Source: Mycobacterium colombiense (lineage in GTDB: Bacteria > Actinomycetota > Actinomycetes > Mycobacteriales > Mycobacteriaceae). Taken from it: a stretch of DNA of 64,000 nt. The notes beneath the pieces are model-generated. The model ran no database searches and had not been told where the DNA came from. It saw nothing but the letters and a program-made list of their open reading frames with translations. The stretch covers positions 62,001 to 126,000 of the forward strand of contig NZ_QMEV01000007.1 in NCBI RefSeq assembly GCF_003284935.1, written 5' to 3'. The position numbers and the translations under genes are program-made. Shown one piece after another: positions 43,805 through 51,852 of the stretch (the first letter of the stretch is position 1; each line of letters opens with the position of its first letter).

Positions 43805-45145
43805 ATGCTGCGCAGCCTGGCGGGCCTGGTCGGATCGAACCACGTCGTCACCGATCCCGACGTGCTGGCGGCGCGCAGCGTCGACCACACCGGCCGCTAC
43901 CGCGGCAAGGCGAGCGCCCTGGTGCGGCCGGGCACGGCCGAGCAGGTCGCCGAGGTGCTGCGGGTGTGCCGCGACGCCGGCGCGCACGTGACGGTGCAGG
44001 GCGGGCGGACCTCGCTGGTGGCCGGCACCGTTCCCGAGCACGACGACGTGTTGTTGTCCACCGAGCGGCTGCACGCCGTGGCCGATGTCGACACCATCGA
44101 ACGCCGCATCGAGGTGGGCGCCGGAGCCACCCTGGCCGCGGTGCAACGGGCCGCCGCCGCAGCCGGTTTGGTGTTCGGCGTGGACCTGGCCGCCCGTGAC
44201 ACCGCGACCGTGGGCGGCATGGCGTCGACGAACGCCGGCGGCCTGCGCACGGTCCGCTACGGCAACATGGGCGAGCAGGTCGTCGGCGTGCAGGTGGCGC
44301 TGCCCGACGGCACACTGCTGCGCCGGCACAGCCGGGTGCGCCGGGACAACACCGGCTACGACCTGCCGGCGCTGTTCGTGGGCGCCGAGGGCACGCTGGG
44401 CGTCATCACCGAGCTGGACCTGCGGCTGCACGCCGCCCCGTCACACCGGGTGACCGCGATCTGCGGGCTTGCCGACCTCGACGCGCTGGTGACGGCCGGG
44501 CGGGTGTTCCGCGACGTGGACGGCATCGCCGCCCTGGAATTGATCGACGGCCGGGCCGCCGCGCTGACCGGGGAGCATCGCGGCGTCGGTTCGCCGGTCT
44601 CCGGCGACTGGCTGCTGCTGGTGGAATTGGCCGCCGACCACGACCAGACCGAGCGGCTCGCCGAGCTGCTCGATGACGTCCCGATGTGTGGCGAGCCCGC
44701 GGTCGGGGTGGATCTCGTTGCGCAGCAACGGTTGTGGCAGGTGCGCGAATCGCTGGCCGAGGTGCTCGGCGTGTACGGACCACCGCTGAAATTCGATGTG
44801 TCGCTGCCGCTATCGGCGATCAGCGAATTCGAGAGCCACGCAATCGAATTGGTGCACACCCATGCCCCCGACGCGCTGCCGGTGTTGTTCGGCCACGTCG
44901 GCGAGGGCAACCTGCACCTGAACGTGTTGCGCTGCCCTGCCGACCGCGAGCGGGCGCTGTATGAGCCGATGATGGAGCTCATCGCGCGGTCCGGCGGCAA
45001 CGTCAGCTCCGAACACGGCGTCGGCAGCCGCAAACGGCCGTATCTGGGGATGTCCCGCGAGGCCGCCGATATCGCCGCGATGCGCACGGTCAAAGCGGCC
45101 CTGGACCCGACGGGATTCCTTAATGCCGCGGTGCTTTTCGATTAA
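43805..45145 (+). CDS. FAD-linked oxidase, D-lactate/2-hydroxyglutarate/glycolate dehydrogenase type (Rv0161 counterpart)
   Basis: A 446-residue flavoprotein of the GlcD/DLD group, close to the 449 residues of Rv0161. The FAD domain has LVRPGTAEQVAEVLRVC, VTVQGGRTSLVAGTVP and TVGGMASTNAGGLRTVRYGNMGEQV; the C-terminal cap has VLFGHVGEGNLHLNVLRC and SSEHGVGSRKRPYL (metal-binding His region). It would oxidise a D-2-hydroxyacid. No transporter is adjacent. Its stop overlaps the stop of the convergent TetR gene by 4 bp; this is the left edge of the inserted catabolic block. Confidence 0.9.
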   Translation: MLRSLAGLVGSNHVVTDPDVLAARSVDHTGRYRGKASALVRPGTAEQVAEVLRVCRDAGAHVTVQGGRTSLVAGTVPEHDDVLLSTERLHAVADVDTIERRIEVGAGATLAAVQRAAAAAGLVFGVDLAARDTATVGGMASTNAGGLRTVRYGNMGEQVVGVQVALPDGTLLRRHSRVRRDNTGYDLPALFVGAEGTLGVITELDLRLHAAPSHRVTAICGLADLDALVTAGRVFRDVDGIAALELIDGRAAALTGEHRGVGSPVSGDWLLLVELAADHDQTERLAELLDDVPMCGEPAVGVDLVAQQRLWQVRESLAEVLGVYGPPLKFDVSLPLSAISEFESHAIELVHTHAPDALPVLFGHVGEGNLHLNVLRCPADRERALYEPMMELIARSGGNVSSEHGVGSRKRPYLGMSREAADIAAMRTVKAALDPTGFLNAAVLFD

Positions 45146-45687
45146 CTCCCCTTGATCCCCACCGCGTGCCGCAGCTGCGCCAAAAACTGATCGGCATCAT
45201 CGCTGCGCACGATGTAGTGCGAGATCGCGATCCGGATCACGGTGGCCGCCTTCACCGCCGCGTTGGGCCCGGGCAGGTGGCGCTGCAGTCCCTCACGCAT
45301 CTGCGGGATGACCCAGGAGAACTGGGCGATGGTGTGCTCGGGCTCGACGTCGACCATGCGCACACCGGAGTACGAATGCTGGTACTCAACGATGAACCGC
45401 AGCACCGCGTCCAGCTTGTCCACGCCCTTCAGGCCCGCGGTGGCCTTCACCAATCCGCTCTCGAAGATCTGGCGCTCGTAGGCCGAAAACGCCGACAGCA
45501 ACTCCTCTTTCGAGGCGAACCAGCGGTACAGCGTCGGGCGGGAGACCCCGGCCTGGGTGGCGACGTCGGACAGACTCAGCTTGGTCTTGCCGTTACGGCC
45601 GAGCACCTCGGCGGTGGCCGCCAGAATCCGCTGACGGGTCGAGGTGTCGTTGTCGGCGATCGTCGTCGCCCGGGCCGGCTGGCTCAT
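45142..45687 (-). CDS. TetR family regulator of the catabolic block
   Basis: A 181-residue TetR protein: the DNA-binding domain is at about residues 15-60 (RILAATAEVLGRNGKTKLSL, then AGVSRPTLYRWFASKEELLSAF) and the ligand domain follows. It is the only regulator gene in the 45.1-61.0 kb block and reads in line with the thioesterase and lactonase genes upstream of it, so it is probably made from the same transcript. It is the first candidate to bind the three 30-bp palindromes (47432, 48020, 53045). A half-site GTGTCATG lies about 27 bp upstream of its own start. Confidence 0.87.
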   Translation of the reverse strand: MSQPARATTIADNDTSTRQRILAATAEVLGRNGKTKLSLSDVATQAGVSRPTLYRWFASKEELLSAFSAYERQIFESGLVKATAGLKGVDKLDAVLRFIVEYQHSYSGVRMVDVEPEHTIAQFSWVIPQMREGLQRHLPGPNAAVKAATVIRIAISHYIVRSDDADQFLAQLRHAVGIKGS

Positions 45688-45739
45688 GATTCAAACTCTT
45701 CGCGGTGTCGCCGAGGTGTCATGATCATTCGCTCCCACG

Positions 45740-46570
45740 TTAGGCCCGAGGCGGGCGCCGGCGCACCAACACCGACTGCTGGATGGCGCCGACCGCGCCC
45801 TGCTCGTCGAACAACGTGCCGATGGTCGTCCCGATCCCGTCCGGCCCGTAGCTGGTCTCCGCCCGAATGCCGATCCAGTCGCCATCAGGAACACGAAACA
45901 CATGCACCGCGAGATCGGTGTTGAGGAACGTCCATTTCGTGATGTCGAGCTTGCTGCCGATGCCGTTGGCGCAGTCGGCCACCGCGAACAGCCGCTCCAG
46001 CTGCGTCATGGACTCGCCGTTGACCAAATCGACGGTCGGGTTGATCCAGGATTCGCCGGGCCCTTCGCTCAGCGGCTCGGTCAGCCACAACCACTGAAGG
46101 CTGTGCACGTAATTGCGGTCCCAGTCGCGCGCCTTCAGGTTGCGGTCGAAGGCCTCGGCCCGCGGCCGCGGCGGCGCGGCGGCCGCGTGCGCCAGGGACT
46201 GCGTGTCCTGGTGTTGCAACCGCCATCCGGTGGCGCGCGCCACCGGGCGCGGGGTCCCGTCGGGGCCCGGGGCCAGCATTTCGGCGCCGAGCAGCTCGAT
46301 CTGCTTGCCGGGGCGTTGCACCTGCGCGCGCACCCACAGGTCGCCCTCGGCGGGGACCCCGCCCAACAGGTCGATGACCACGCGGGACAACCGGGTGTCG
46401 TCGCGCTGTTCGCACCGCTCCAGCGCCCGGACCAGCAGCGCGGACACCGGACCGCCGTGCTGGATGGCCGCCGACCAGGTGCCGCGCGCCAGATCGGTCG
46501 CCCGGAACCTCTCGCCCAACCCGGCGTCATCGCCGGCCGGGTCGATCAGCTCGTAATAGGCGTCGGTCAT
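45740..46570 (-). CDS. TesB/acyl-CoA thioesterase-like double hot-dog protein
   Basis: A 276-residue protein of the 4HBT_3 (TesB-like) group: RGTWSAAIQHGGPVSALLVRALE near the N-terminus and a second hot-dog toward the C-terminus (GESWINPTVDLVNGESMTQLERLF, WTFLNTDLAVHVFRVP, DWIGIRAETSYGPDGIG). It would hydrolyse acyl-CoA to acid and CoA. The ATG at 46570 has GAGAGG 6 bases upstream. It follows the SMP-30 gene by 15 bp on the same strand. In the block it may release a pathway product or protect the CoA pool. Confidence 0.82.
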   Translation of the reverse strand: MTDAYYELIDPAGDDAGLGERFRATDLARGTWSAAIQHGGPVSALLVRALERCEQRDDTRLSRVVIDLLGGVPAEGDLWVRAQVQRPGKQIELLGAEMLAPGPDGTPRPVARATGWRLQHQDTQSLAHAAAAPPRPRAEAFDRNLKARDWDRNYVHSLQWLWLTEPLSEGPGESWINPTVDLVNGESMTQLERLFAVADCANGIGSKLDITKWTFLNTDLAVHVFRVPDGDWIGIRAETSYGPDGIGTTIGTLFDEQGAVGAIQQSVLVRRRPPRA

Positions 46571-46585
46571 CGTCAACCTCTCGGG

Positions 46586-47404
46586 TCAGGGCAGGCCGGC
46601 GCCGGGGGTGGTCACCGTGACCGCATCCAGCCGGGAAAGCCGGGTGCCGGCCAGGCGCTGAGGATAGGCCTCCGTGCTCGACAACAAAAACAGGGTGCGG
46701 CGCTGCGGACCGCCCAGCGCGCAGGCGATGGCGACCCGCTCGCCCATGTCGATGCGGTCGGTCACGCCGCCGCCGGCGGTGATCCGCTCGAACTGATGGG
46801 CCAGCGTCATCGACGCCCACACCCCACCGTCGGCGTCGAGCGCGATGCCGTCGGGCGGCCCGTCCAGGCCGTCGGCGAAAACCTGGCGGTCGGACAGTCC
46901 GCCGTCGGCGGCGATCGAATAGGCCGTCAATCGCCGGCCCGTCGACTCGGCGACGATCAGCGTCGTGCGGTCCGGGGTGATCGCCATCCCGTTGGGGAAG
47001 TCGAGGTCTTCGGCCACGACGGTCGCACTGTCGTCGGGGTCCAGACGGAGGATGACGCCGCCGCGCAACGCTTGGCAGCCGATGTAGGCGCGGCCCGCGT
47101 CGTCGATGACCATGTCACCGAGGTTGGCCGGCGCCACGTCGGCGAGATCGGCGATGGTGACGACGGTTTCGCCGTCATAGCGCAGCACCTGCCGGTCCTC
47201 GGTGGAGGCAATCAGGAGCGACCCGTCGGGCCGAAACCCCAGGCCCGACGGCGAATGCCCGGGCAGCGGCAGCGTGGTCAGCGATCCGCCCATGGTCGCG
47301 GTGTGCACGGCTTCGCCCAGCATGTCGGAGAACCAGAGCAGGCCCTCGAACCAGCGCGGGCCCTCGCCGAAGCAGAATCCGTTGGCCAGCGGCTCGGGGA
47401 TCAT
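46586..47404 (-). CDS. SMP-30/gluconolactonase-like beta-propeller lactonase
   Basis: A 272-residue SMP-30 family protein. Metal-site landmarks are visible: FCFGEGPRWFEGLLWFSDMLG (Glu), DFPNGMAITPDRTTLIVAES (Asn) and GPPDGIALDADGGVWAS (Asp). Such six-bladed propellers open lactones or esters with a Ca/Zn ion. In this block it is the natural partner of the Baeyer-Villiger enzyme, which makes lactones or esters from ketones. A 30-bp palindrome (47432-47461) begins 28 bp before its start and it leads a minus-strand run to the thioesterase and TetR genes. Confidence 0.88.
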   Translation of the reverse strand: MIPEPLANGFCFGEGPRWFEGLLWFSDMLGEAVHTATMGGSLTTLPLPGHSPSGLGFRPDGSLLIASTEDRQVLRYDGETVVTIADLADVAPANLGDMVIDDAGRAYIGCQALRGGVILRLDPDDSATVVAEDLDFPNGMAITPDRTTLIVAESTGRRLTAYSIAADGGLSDRQVFADGLDGPPDGIALDADGGVWASMTLAHQFERITAGGGVTDRIDMGERVAIACALGGPQRRTLFLLSSTEAYPQRLAGTRLSRLDAVTVTTPGAGLP

Positions 47405-47431
47405 CGGTCCCCGCCTGGCGCAACAAGCTCT

Positions 47432-47461
47432 GCTTTACAAAACACCGAAAAAGTGTCATGC
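47432..47461. promoter_or_regulatory. 30-bp regulon palindrome, site 1
   Basis: GCTTTACA, 14 bases, TGTCATGC. Arms are an imperfect inverted repeat (GCnTnACA / TGTnAnGC, 6 of 8). Invariant in all three copies: GCTTTACAA at the left and AAGTGTCA at the right with identical spacing. It serves the minus-strand lactonase gene. Confidence 0.65.
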
Positions 47462-47477
47462 ACCGCGGGTACCGGTG

Positions 47478-47954
47478 TCAATCTGCCTGCCGGGCGAGCT
47501 CGCGGGCCACGGCCTCGTGGTATGCGTCGATCTTGGCCGGATTGGCCTGCATGAAGAGCTGATCGGGCAGCGGGGCGTGCTTGTACGCCTCGATCGTCAT
47601 GGTCCGGGAGAACAGCGTGACGTCCTGCCCCGGCCTGGTGAAGTGGTAGGAGACCGTGATGCGCCCCTCCATGCCGCCGTTACCGTCGCGGTCATGGCCC
47701 AGCCGGCCGACCGAGGTGAACACGAACCGCGTCGGGCGCACCGCGGCGGCCAGCTGCCACGTGAAAACGCGGTCGCCGTCGGGGCCGGCTTCCTCCCAGG
47801 TATCACCGACCTTGAGCGGGAGCCGCGGCAGGTTGGCGATGTGGGCGCTGCCGGGGTAGGTCTTGGTCCAGTCCTGCGGGTTGGTGACGAAGTCGTACAC
47901 CGTTTCGGCGGACTGGGTGAACGCGGTCTCCGAAGTGGTCGTCACGATGCCCAA
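47478..47954 (-). CDS. SRPBCC family protein
   Basis: A 158-residue SRPBCC protein: SETAFTQSAETVYDFVTNPQDWTKTYPG, a sheet with VGDTWEEAGPDGDRVFTWQLA, and a C-terminal helix. The fold binds hydrophobic ligands; here it may carry or cyclise a pathway intermediate. The start is most likely the TTG at 47954 (GGGAGG 8 bases upstream); GTG at 47945 is the alternative. It is divergent from the second thioesterase gene with palindrome site 2 between them. Confidence 0.8.
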   Translation of the reverse strand: MGIVTTTSETAFTQSAETVYDFVTNPQDWTKTYPGSAHIANLPRLPLKVGDTWEEAGPDGDRVFTWQLAAAVRPTRFVFTSVGRLGHDRDGNGGMEGRITVSYHFTRPGQDVTLFSRTMTIEAYKHAPLPDQLFMQANPAKIDAYHEAVARELARQAD

Positions 47955-48019
47955 TTGCGTTGCCTCCCTGTGCTTTCGGTCGCCCCGCCGCTCGGCGGGT
48001 CCGCCGTCTTGTTAGCCAA

Positions 48020-48049
48020 GCTTTACAAATCCTACTCAAAGTGTCACGC
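48020..48049. promoter_or_regulatory. 30-bp regulon palindrome, site 2
   Basis: GCTTTACA, 14 bases, TGTCACGC, in the divergent gap between the SRPBCC gene (start 47954) and the thioesterase gene (start about 48076). Same arms and spacing as sites 1 and 3. Confidence 0.7.
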
Positions 48050-48075
48050 TGAGCGCTGAGCTGCGAGCGCGAGAG

Positions 48076-48975
48076 GTGACGGGATTGACGAAGGCGTCTG
48101 AGGAATCCGCGCAGACCGAATGGACCGTGCAGGGCCTGCTGGATCTGTTTGACGTGCAGGCCGACGGGGACGACACGTTCACCGGTGAGACCGGCATCGC
48201 GGCGGGTGACGAACGCCAGGTGGTGGAGGGCACCCAGGTGCTCGCGCAGGCGATCGTCGCGGTGGCGAAGCGATTCCCCGACAAGTCGGTGCGCTCGGCG
48301 CACGCGGTGTTCTCCCGGGCCGTGGTGGTCGGCCCGCCGATAGAACTCGTCCTCGACGTCGTGGCCGAAGGCCGGTCGACGGCCACCGCGGTGGTCGCCG
48401 TGCATCAGAACGGCCGGCGCTGCCTGAGCATCACGGTGCTGGCCGACGTCCCCACCGACGACGTCATCCGTCACCACCTGCCGCGCCCCGACGTCGCCGC
48501 GCCGGCGGACGCGAACCCCTCGCCGATGCCGATGGTCGGCCGGGAGCTGCGCCTCGTCGACGTCGTCGACGTCAACAGCCCCGACGAGGTCGGCCCGCCG
48601 GAGCTCTACGCGTGGCTGCACTACGACCCGATCCCGACCCGCGACGAACTAGCCAAGGCGCTGCTCGCGTACTTCACCGGCCATCTCGGGATCTCCACGA
48701 CCATGCGGGCGCACGAGGGCATCGGCACCGCCCAGGCGCACCTGACCGTGTCGACCGCGCCGATGAGCATCTCGGTCGCCTTCCACGAACCGGTGGACTG
48801 GACCGGGTGGCTGCTCTACACCCACGAGAGCACCCAGGTCGGCGCGGGCATGTCGTATGTGCGCGGGACCGTGCACTCGGAAGAGGGCGAGCTGCTGGCC
48901 TCTTTCGCCCAGGAGGCGCTGATCCGTCCGCTGCGCACCAGCGACACGGCGATCGACTCTCGCGCGCGGTTCTAA
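48076..48975 (+). CDS. acyl-CoA thioesterase II (TesB)-like protein
   Basis: A 299-residue double hot-dog protein: VQGLLDLFDVQADGDDTFTG, then VEGTQVLAQAIVAVAKRFPD and SVRSAHAVFSRAVVVGPPIEL (typical TesB first domain), and a C-terminal FTGHLGISTTMRAHEG and SISVAFHEPVDWTGWLLYTHEST. The fold and motif order match acyl-CoA thioesterase II. The start may be GTG at 48076 or TTG at 48085, which has GAGAGG 8-9 bases upstream. It is the first gene of the plus-strand run and has palindrome site 2 in its promoter. Confidence 0.84.
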   Translation: MTGLTKASEESAQTEWTVQGLLDLFDVQADGDDTFTGETGIAAGDERQVVEGTQVLAQAIVAVAKRFPDKSVRSAHAVFSRAVVVGPPIELVLDVVAEGRSTATAVVAVHQNGRRCLSITVLADVPTDDVIRHHLPRPDVAAPADANPSPMPMVGRELRLVDVVDVNSPDEVGPPELYAWLHYDPIPTRDELAKALLAYFTGHLGISTTMRAHEGIGTAQAHLTVSTAPMSISVAFHEPVDWTGWLLYTHESTQVGAGMSYVRGTVHSEEGELLASFAQEALIRPLRTSDTAIDSRARF

Positions 48976-48979
48976 GGCC

Positions 48980-49900
48980 ATGCGGTTCACCATCACCCAC
49001 CCGATGCACAGCCATCCGTACAACCCGGAGCTGGTGAGCGGGGACGGGATCGGCAAGGTGGCCGCCGCGACCGAGGCGGCCGGAATTCACGGCTTCGGCT
49101 TCACCGACCATCCGGCGCCCTCGCAGCGCTGGCTCGAGGCCGGCGGACACGACGCGTTGGATCCCTTTGTCGCTTTGGGTTTCGCGGCGGCGACGACGTC
49201 GACGCTGCGGCTGATCCCCAACATCGTGGTGCTGCCGTACCGAAACCCGTTCGTGGTGGCCAAGTCCGGCGCCACCCTGGACCTGCTCTCGGGTGGACGG
49301 TTCACGCTCGCGGTGGGAGTGGGTTATCTCAAGCGCGAGTTCGCGGCCCTGGGGGTGAGCTACGACGAGCGAGCCGAGTTGTTCGAGGAATCGCTGCAGG
49401 TGATCCGGGCCATCTGGACCGGCGACGATATCTCCTTCGAGGGCAAGCATTTCAGCGCGCGTGGCATCACCGCGCACCCGCGCCCAGTCAGCGATCCGCA
49501 CCCGCCGATCTGGATCGGCGGCAACACGTCGTCGTCGCGGCAGCGGGTCGCCCAATACGGCGACGGCTGGTGCCCTTTTCCCGCACCCCCGCAGCTGGCC
49601 CAGACGGCCGGCACCGCGGCCATCGACTCCGTGGCGAAGCTCGCCGACGGCATCGACGACCTGAAGTGCAGATGCGATGCGGCGCAGCGTGATTGGTCGT
49701 CGATCGACATTTCGTTCACCAACTTCGACGGCGGCAGCATCACCGACGATGACTTCAACGCCGACGCCTACCTGCACGGCCTGGAGAAGCTGGAGAAGCT
49801 GGGCGTGACGTGGGTCAGCATCCACCTACCCGGTGACAGCCTGACGCACGCGCTCGAAACCCTCGACCGGTTCCGCACCCTGGTTATCGACGCGGCCTGA
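48980..49900 (+). CDS. LLM-class F420-dependent oxidoreductase
   Basis: A 306-residue luciferase-like TIM-barrel protein. Visible: GFGFTDHPAPSQRW, RLIPNIVVLPYRNPFVVAKSGATLD, FTLAVGVGYLKREFAALG and PPIWIGGNTSSSRQRVAQYGDGW. These are the deazaflavin- or flavin-contacting loops of the mycobacterial F420 group. It may carry out a reduction, dehydrogenation or oxygen insertion in the pathway. It begins 4 bases after the thioesterase stop and its stop overlaps the acyl-CoA dehydrogenase start, so translation is coupled. Confidence 0.87.
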   Translation: MRFTITHPMHSHPYNPELVSGDGIGKVAAATEAAGIHGFGFTDHPAPSQRWLEAGGHDALDPFVALGFAAATTSTLRLIPNIVVLPYRNPFVVAKSGATLDLLSGGRFTLAVGVGYLKREFAALGVSYDERAELFEESLQVIRAIWTGDDISFEGKHFSARGITAHPRPVSDPHPPIWIGGNTSSSRQRVAQYGDGWCPFPAPPQLAQTAGTAAIDSVAKLADGIDDLKCRCDAAQRDWSSIDISFTNFDGGSITDDDFNADAYLHGLEKLEKLGVTWVSIHLPGDSLTHALETLDRFRTLVIDAA

Positions 49901-51081
49901 TGGACTTCTCCCGCGTCGACCTTTCGCCCGAGGATCAGAAATTCCTCGACGAGACCCGGGCGTTCATGGCCGAACACGTCACCGAGGAAGTGCGGCGGCG
50001 CGATCGGGAAACCGGCGAGAACTTCAGTGAGCCGGTGCATTTGGCGCTGGGCGAGGCGGGGTATCTGACGTCGGACTGGAAGCTGGAGTCCGAAGGGGGA
50101 TTCGACCCGGTGCGCCGGCGAATCTTTCACCTCGAGATCGGCCGTGCTCACACGCCGTGGTTCCACTGGGGCACCACGGCGGTCGTCGCGCGGTTGGTCC
50201 AGCAATTCGGGGCGCCCGAACTCGCCGACGCGATCCTGCCGGGCGTGCTGTCCGGGGAGATCCGGCTCTGCCTGGGTTACACCGAGCCCGAGGGCGGCTC
50301 CGACGTCGCCACCTGCAAGACCCGGGCCGTGCGCGAGGCGGACGGATCGAGCTGGATCATCAACGGCTCCAAGATGTTCACCTCGAACGCGCAGAACGCC
50401 GAGTACGTCTTCCTGCTCACCAACACCGATCCGCAGGGACGTAAACACAAGAACCTCACCATGTTCCTGGTGCCGCTGGACTCCGACGGCATCGAGATCC
50501 AGGGCATCCGCACGCTGGACGGTGACCGCACCAACATCGTGTATTACAGCGACGTGCGGGTCGACGACCTCTACCGGATCGGTGAGGTCAACGGCGGCTG
50601 GACGGTGATGCGGTCCGCCCTCGACGCCGAGCATGGCGTTACCGACCCGCAAGACCATGGCCTGCAGAACATTTCGATGCTATCGGAGCACGGTCACCTG
50701 ATGGCCGAGGCGGCCGACGGCGTCGCGGCGATCCTGTCGACACCCGATGCGGCCGGCCGGCGACCGATCGACGACGAGGCGATCAGATACCGGCTCGGGC
50801 GCAGCATGGCCCGCATCGAGGCGGCCATGTCGACTCCCGGAATGTATGGGCGTGTGGCGCTCATTCAAACCATGCGGGAGGTATCCCAGGAGTTGATGGA
50901 CCTGCTGGGGACGGCATCGGCATTGCCCACCGACACACCGGGTTCGCCCGACGACGGAGCCATCGAATTCATCTTCCGGCACGCCGTGCCCGCCGGCATC
51001 TACGGCGGCACCATGGAGGTGTTCCGCAACATGATCGCCCAGCACGAGCTGGGGCTCGGGCGTCCTAGCTACGGGCGCTGA
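49900..51081 (+). CDS. acyl-CoA dehydrogenase of the catabolic block
   Basis: A 393-residue FadE-type enzyme: LCLGYTEPEGGSDVATCKTRA and IINGSKMFTSNAQNAEYVFLL in the beta domain, and AGIYGGTMEVFRNMIAQ at the C-terminus. The YGGT replaces the YEGT whose Glu is the catalytic base in MCAD, as in several actinobacterial steroid and terpenoid enzymes where the base sits elsewhere or a second subunit is needed. Starts by ATGA overlap with the LLM gene. Its last 17 bp overlap the convergent DUF427 gene. Confidence 0.9.
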   Translation: MDFSRVDLSPEDQKFLDETRAFMAEHVTEEVRRRDRETGENFSEPVHLALGEAGYLTSDWKLESEGGFDPVRRRIFHLEIGRAHTPWFHWGTTAVVARLVQQFGAPELADAILPGVLSGEIRLCLGYTEPEGGSDVATCKTRAVREADGSSWIINGSKMFTSNAQNAEYVFLLTNTDPQGRKHKNLTMFLVPLDSDGIEIQGIRTLDGDRTNIVYYSDVRVDDLYRIGEVNGGWTVMRSALDAEHGVTDPQDHGLQNISMLSEHGHLMAEAADGVAAILSTPDAAGRRPIDDEAIRYRLGRSMARIEAAMSTPGMYGRVALIQTMREVSQELMDLLGTASALPTDTPGSPDDGAIEFIFRHAVPAGIYGGTMEVFRNMIAQHELGLGRPSYGR

Positions 51082-51751
51082 CCGGCAGCTCGGCCGTCAC
51101 CTCGGCGCGGGTCTCGTCGAAACTCAGAAACCCCTTGATGGGCAGGCTTTCCGGCGGCGGGCCGGGATAGCTCCAGGCGACGTCCGGCACGACGTGGTCG
51201 CCCGAGGCGAACGACCAATACGTCGCGAAGCCCTTGTAGTTGCAGTAACTCTCCGTCTGCGAGGGCCGCAGCATGTCGGTGCGCACGTGGGCCGGATCGA
51301 CGTAGAGCCGCGGGGCGAGGGCGGTTTCGAAGACGATCACCGTGTCGTCGGTGTCCACCAGCGTGGTGCCCTCGACGCGCACACGCAGGCGGCGCTGGGT
51401 CGGGCGGCAATCCACCCGGTGATAGGGATTGGGCGGGTAGTGCACGAGCCGGCGCCCCTCTTCCAGCCAGGTGTCGACCGCATCCCAGGGCACCTGGACG
51501 AAACCCGGCGCCTCGGGTTCGGGCTCGCTCGGGAGGTCGCCGACCTCGTCGGCGGCGAAGGCGTAGCTCAGCGGCCTGCCCCGGCGGTGCACCATCAGCG
51601 CCCGCTCGGTGTCGATCACCACGCGCCCGTCCTTGACGGCCTGCACTCGCCGGGGATGCGGTTCCACGTAGACGACGTCGTCTGGGATGGCGGGCGCGAA
51701 GCGGCCCGCGGGATCCCCGCTGAGCGGACCCCGACCGGCCACCAGACTCAT
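51065..51751 (-). CDS. DUF427 protein, two-domain form
   Basis: A 228-residue protein with two DUF427 repeats: the first from PAIPDDVVYVEPHPRRVQAVKDG, the second from RRLRVRVEGTTLVDTDDTVIVFETALAPRLYV with the PSQTESYCNYKGFATYWSF turn and VAWSYPGPPPESLPIKGFLSF. Function unknown. TAGGCT (51764-51759) sits exactly 7 bases before the ATG at 51751 and no ribosome-binding site is seen, so it is probably leaderless. It is the only minus-strand gene inside the plus-strand run and has a single-domain relative at 21465-21845. Confidence 0.86.
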   Translation of the reverse strand: MSLVAGRGPLSGDPAGRFAPAIPDDVVYVEPHPRRVQAVKDGRVVIDTERALMVHRRGRPLSYAFAADEVGDLPSEPEPEAPGFVQVPWDAVDTWLEEGRRLVHYPPNPYHRVDCRPTQRRLRVRVEGTTLVDTDDTVIVFETALAPRLYVDPAHVRTDMLRPSQTESYCNYKGFATYWSFASGDHVVPDVAWSYPGPPPESLPIKGFLSFDETRAEVTAELPVSARS

Positions 51752-51804
51752 GCGTGCAAGCCTAAGGCCACCGACCGTCGCGCTAGCGTGGCACTCGGCA
51801 TCCG

Positions 51805-51824
51805 GCGTCACGCTGGCGTGACGC
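51805..51824. promoter_or_regulatory. palindrome in the CoA-transferase promoter
   Basis: GCGTCACG-CTGG-CGTGACGC, a perfect 8-bp inverted repeat, 28 bp before the ATG at 51853 and 53 bp from the divergent DUF427 start. Its GTCACGCTG is identical to the right arm of palindrome sites 2 and 3, but the TTTACA arm is absent. A plus-strand TAGCGT at 51784-51789 is a possible -10 box. Confidence 0.55.
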
Positions 51825-51852
51825 TCGAACGGCAGAGAGCGGGAACTTACCC

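Noticed and set aside
43559..44199. Plus-strand frames starting inside the 25-bp inverted repeat and running into the FAD oxidase gene
   Set aside because: Compositionally shadow-like and out of frame with the oxidase; no ribosome-binding site.
47432..47461. Reading the 30-bp palindrome as a sigma-factor promoter (TGACA and TAAAG boxes on the minus strand)
   Set aside because: The -10-like box lacks the final T of TAnnnT, and the same element serves genes on both strands at different distances, which fits an operator better.
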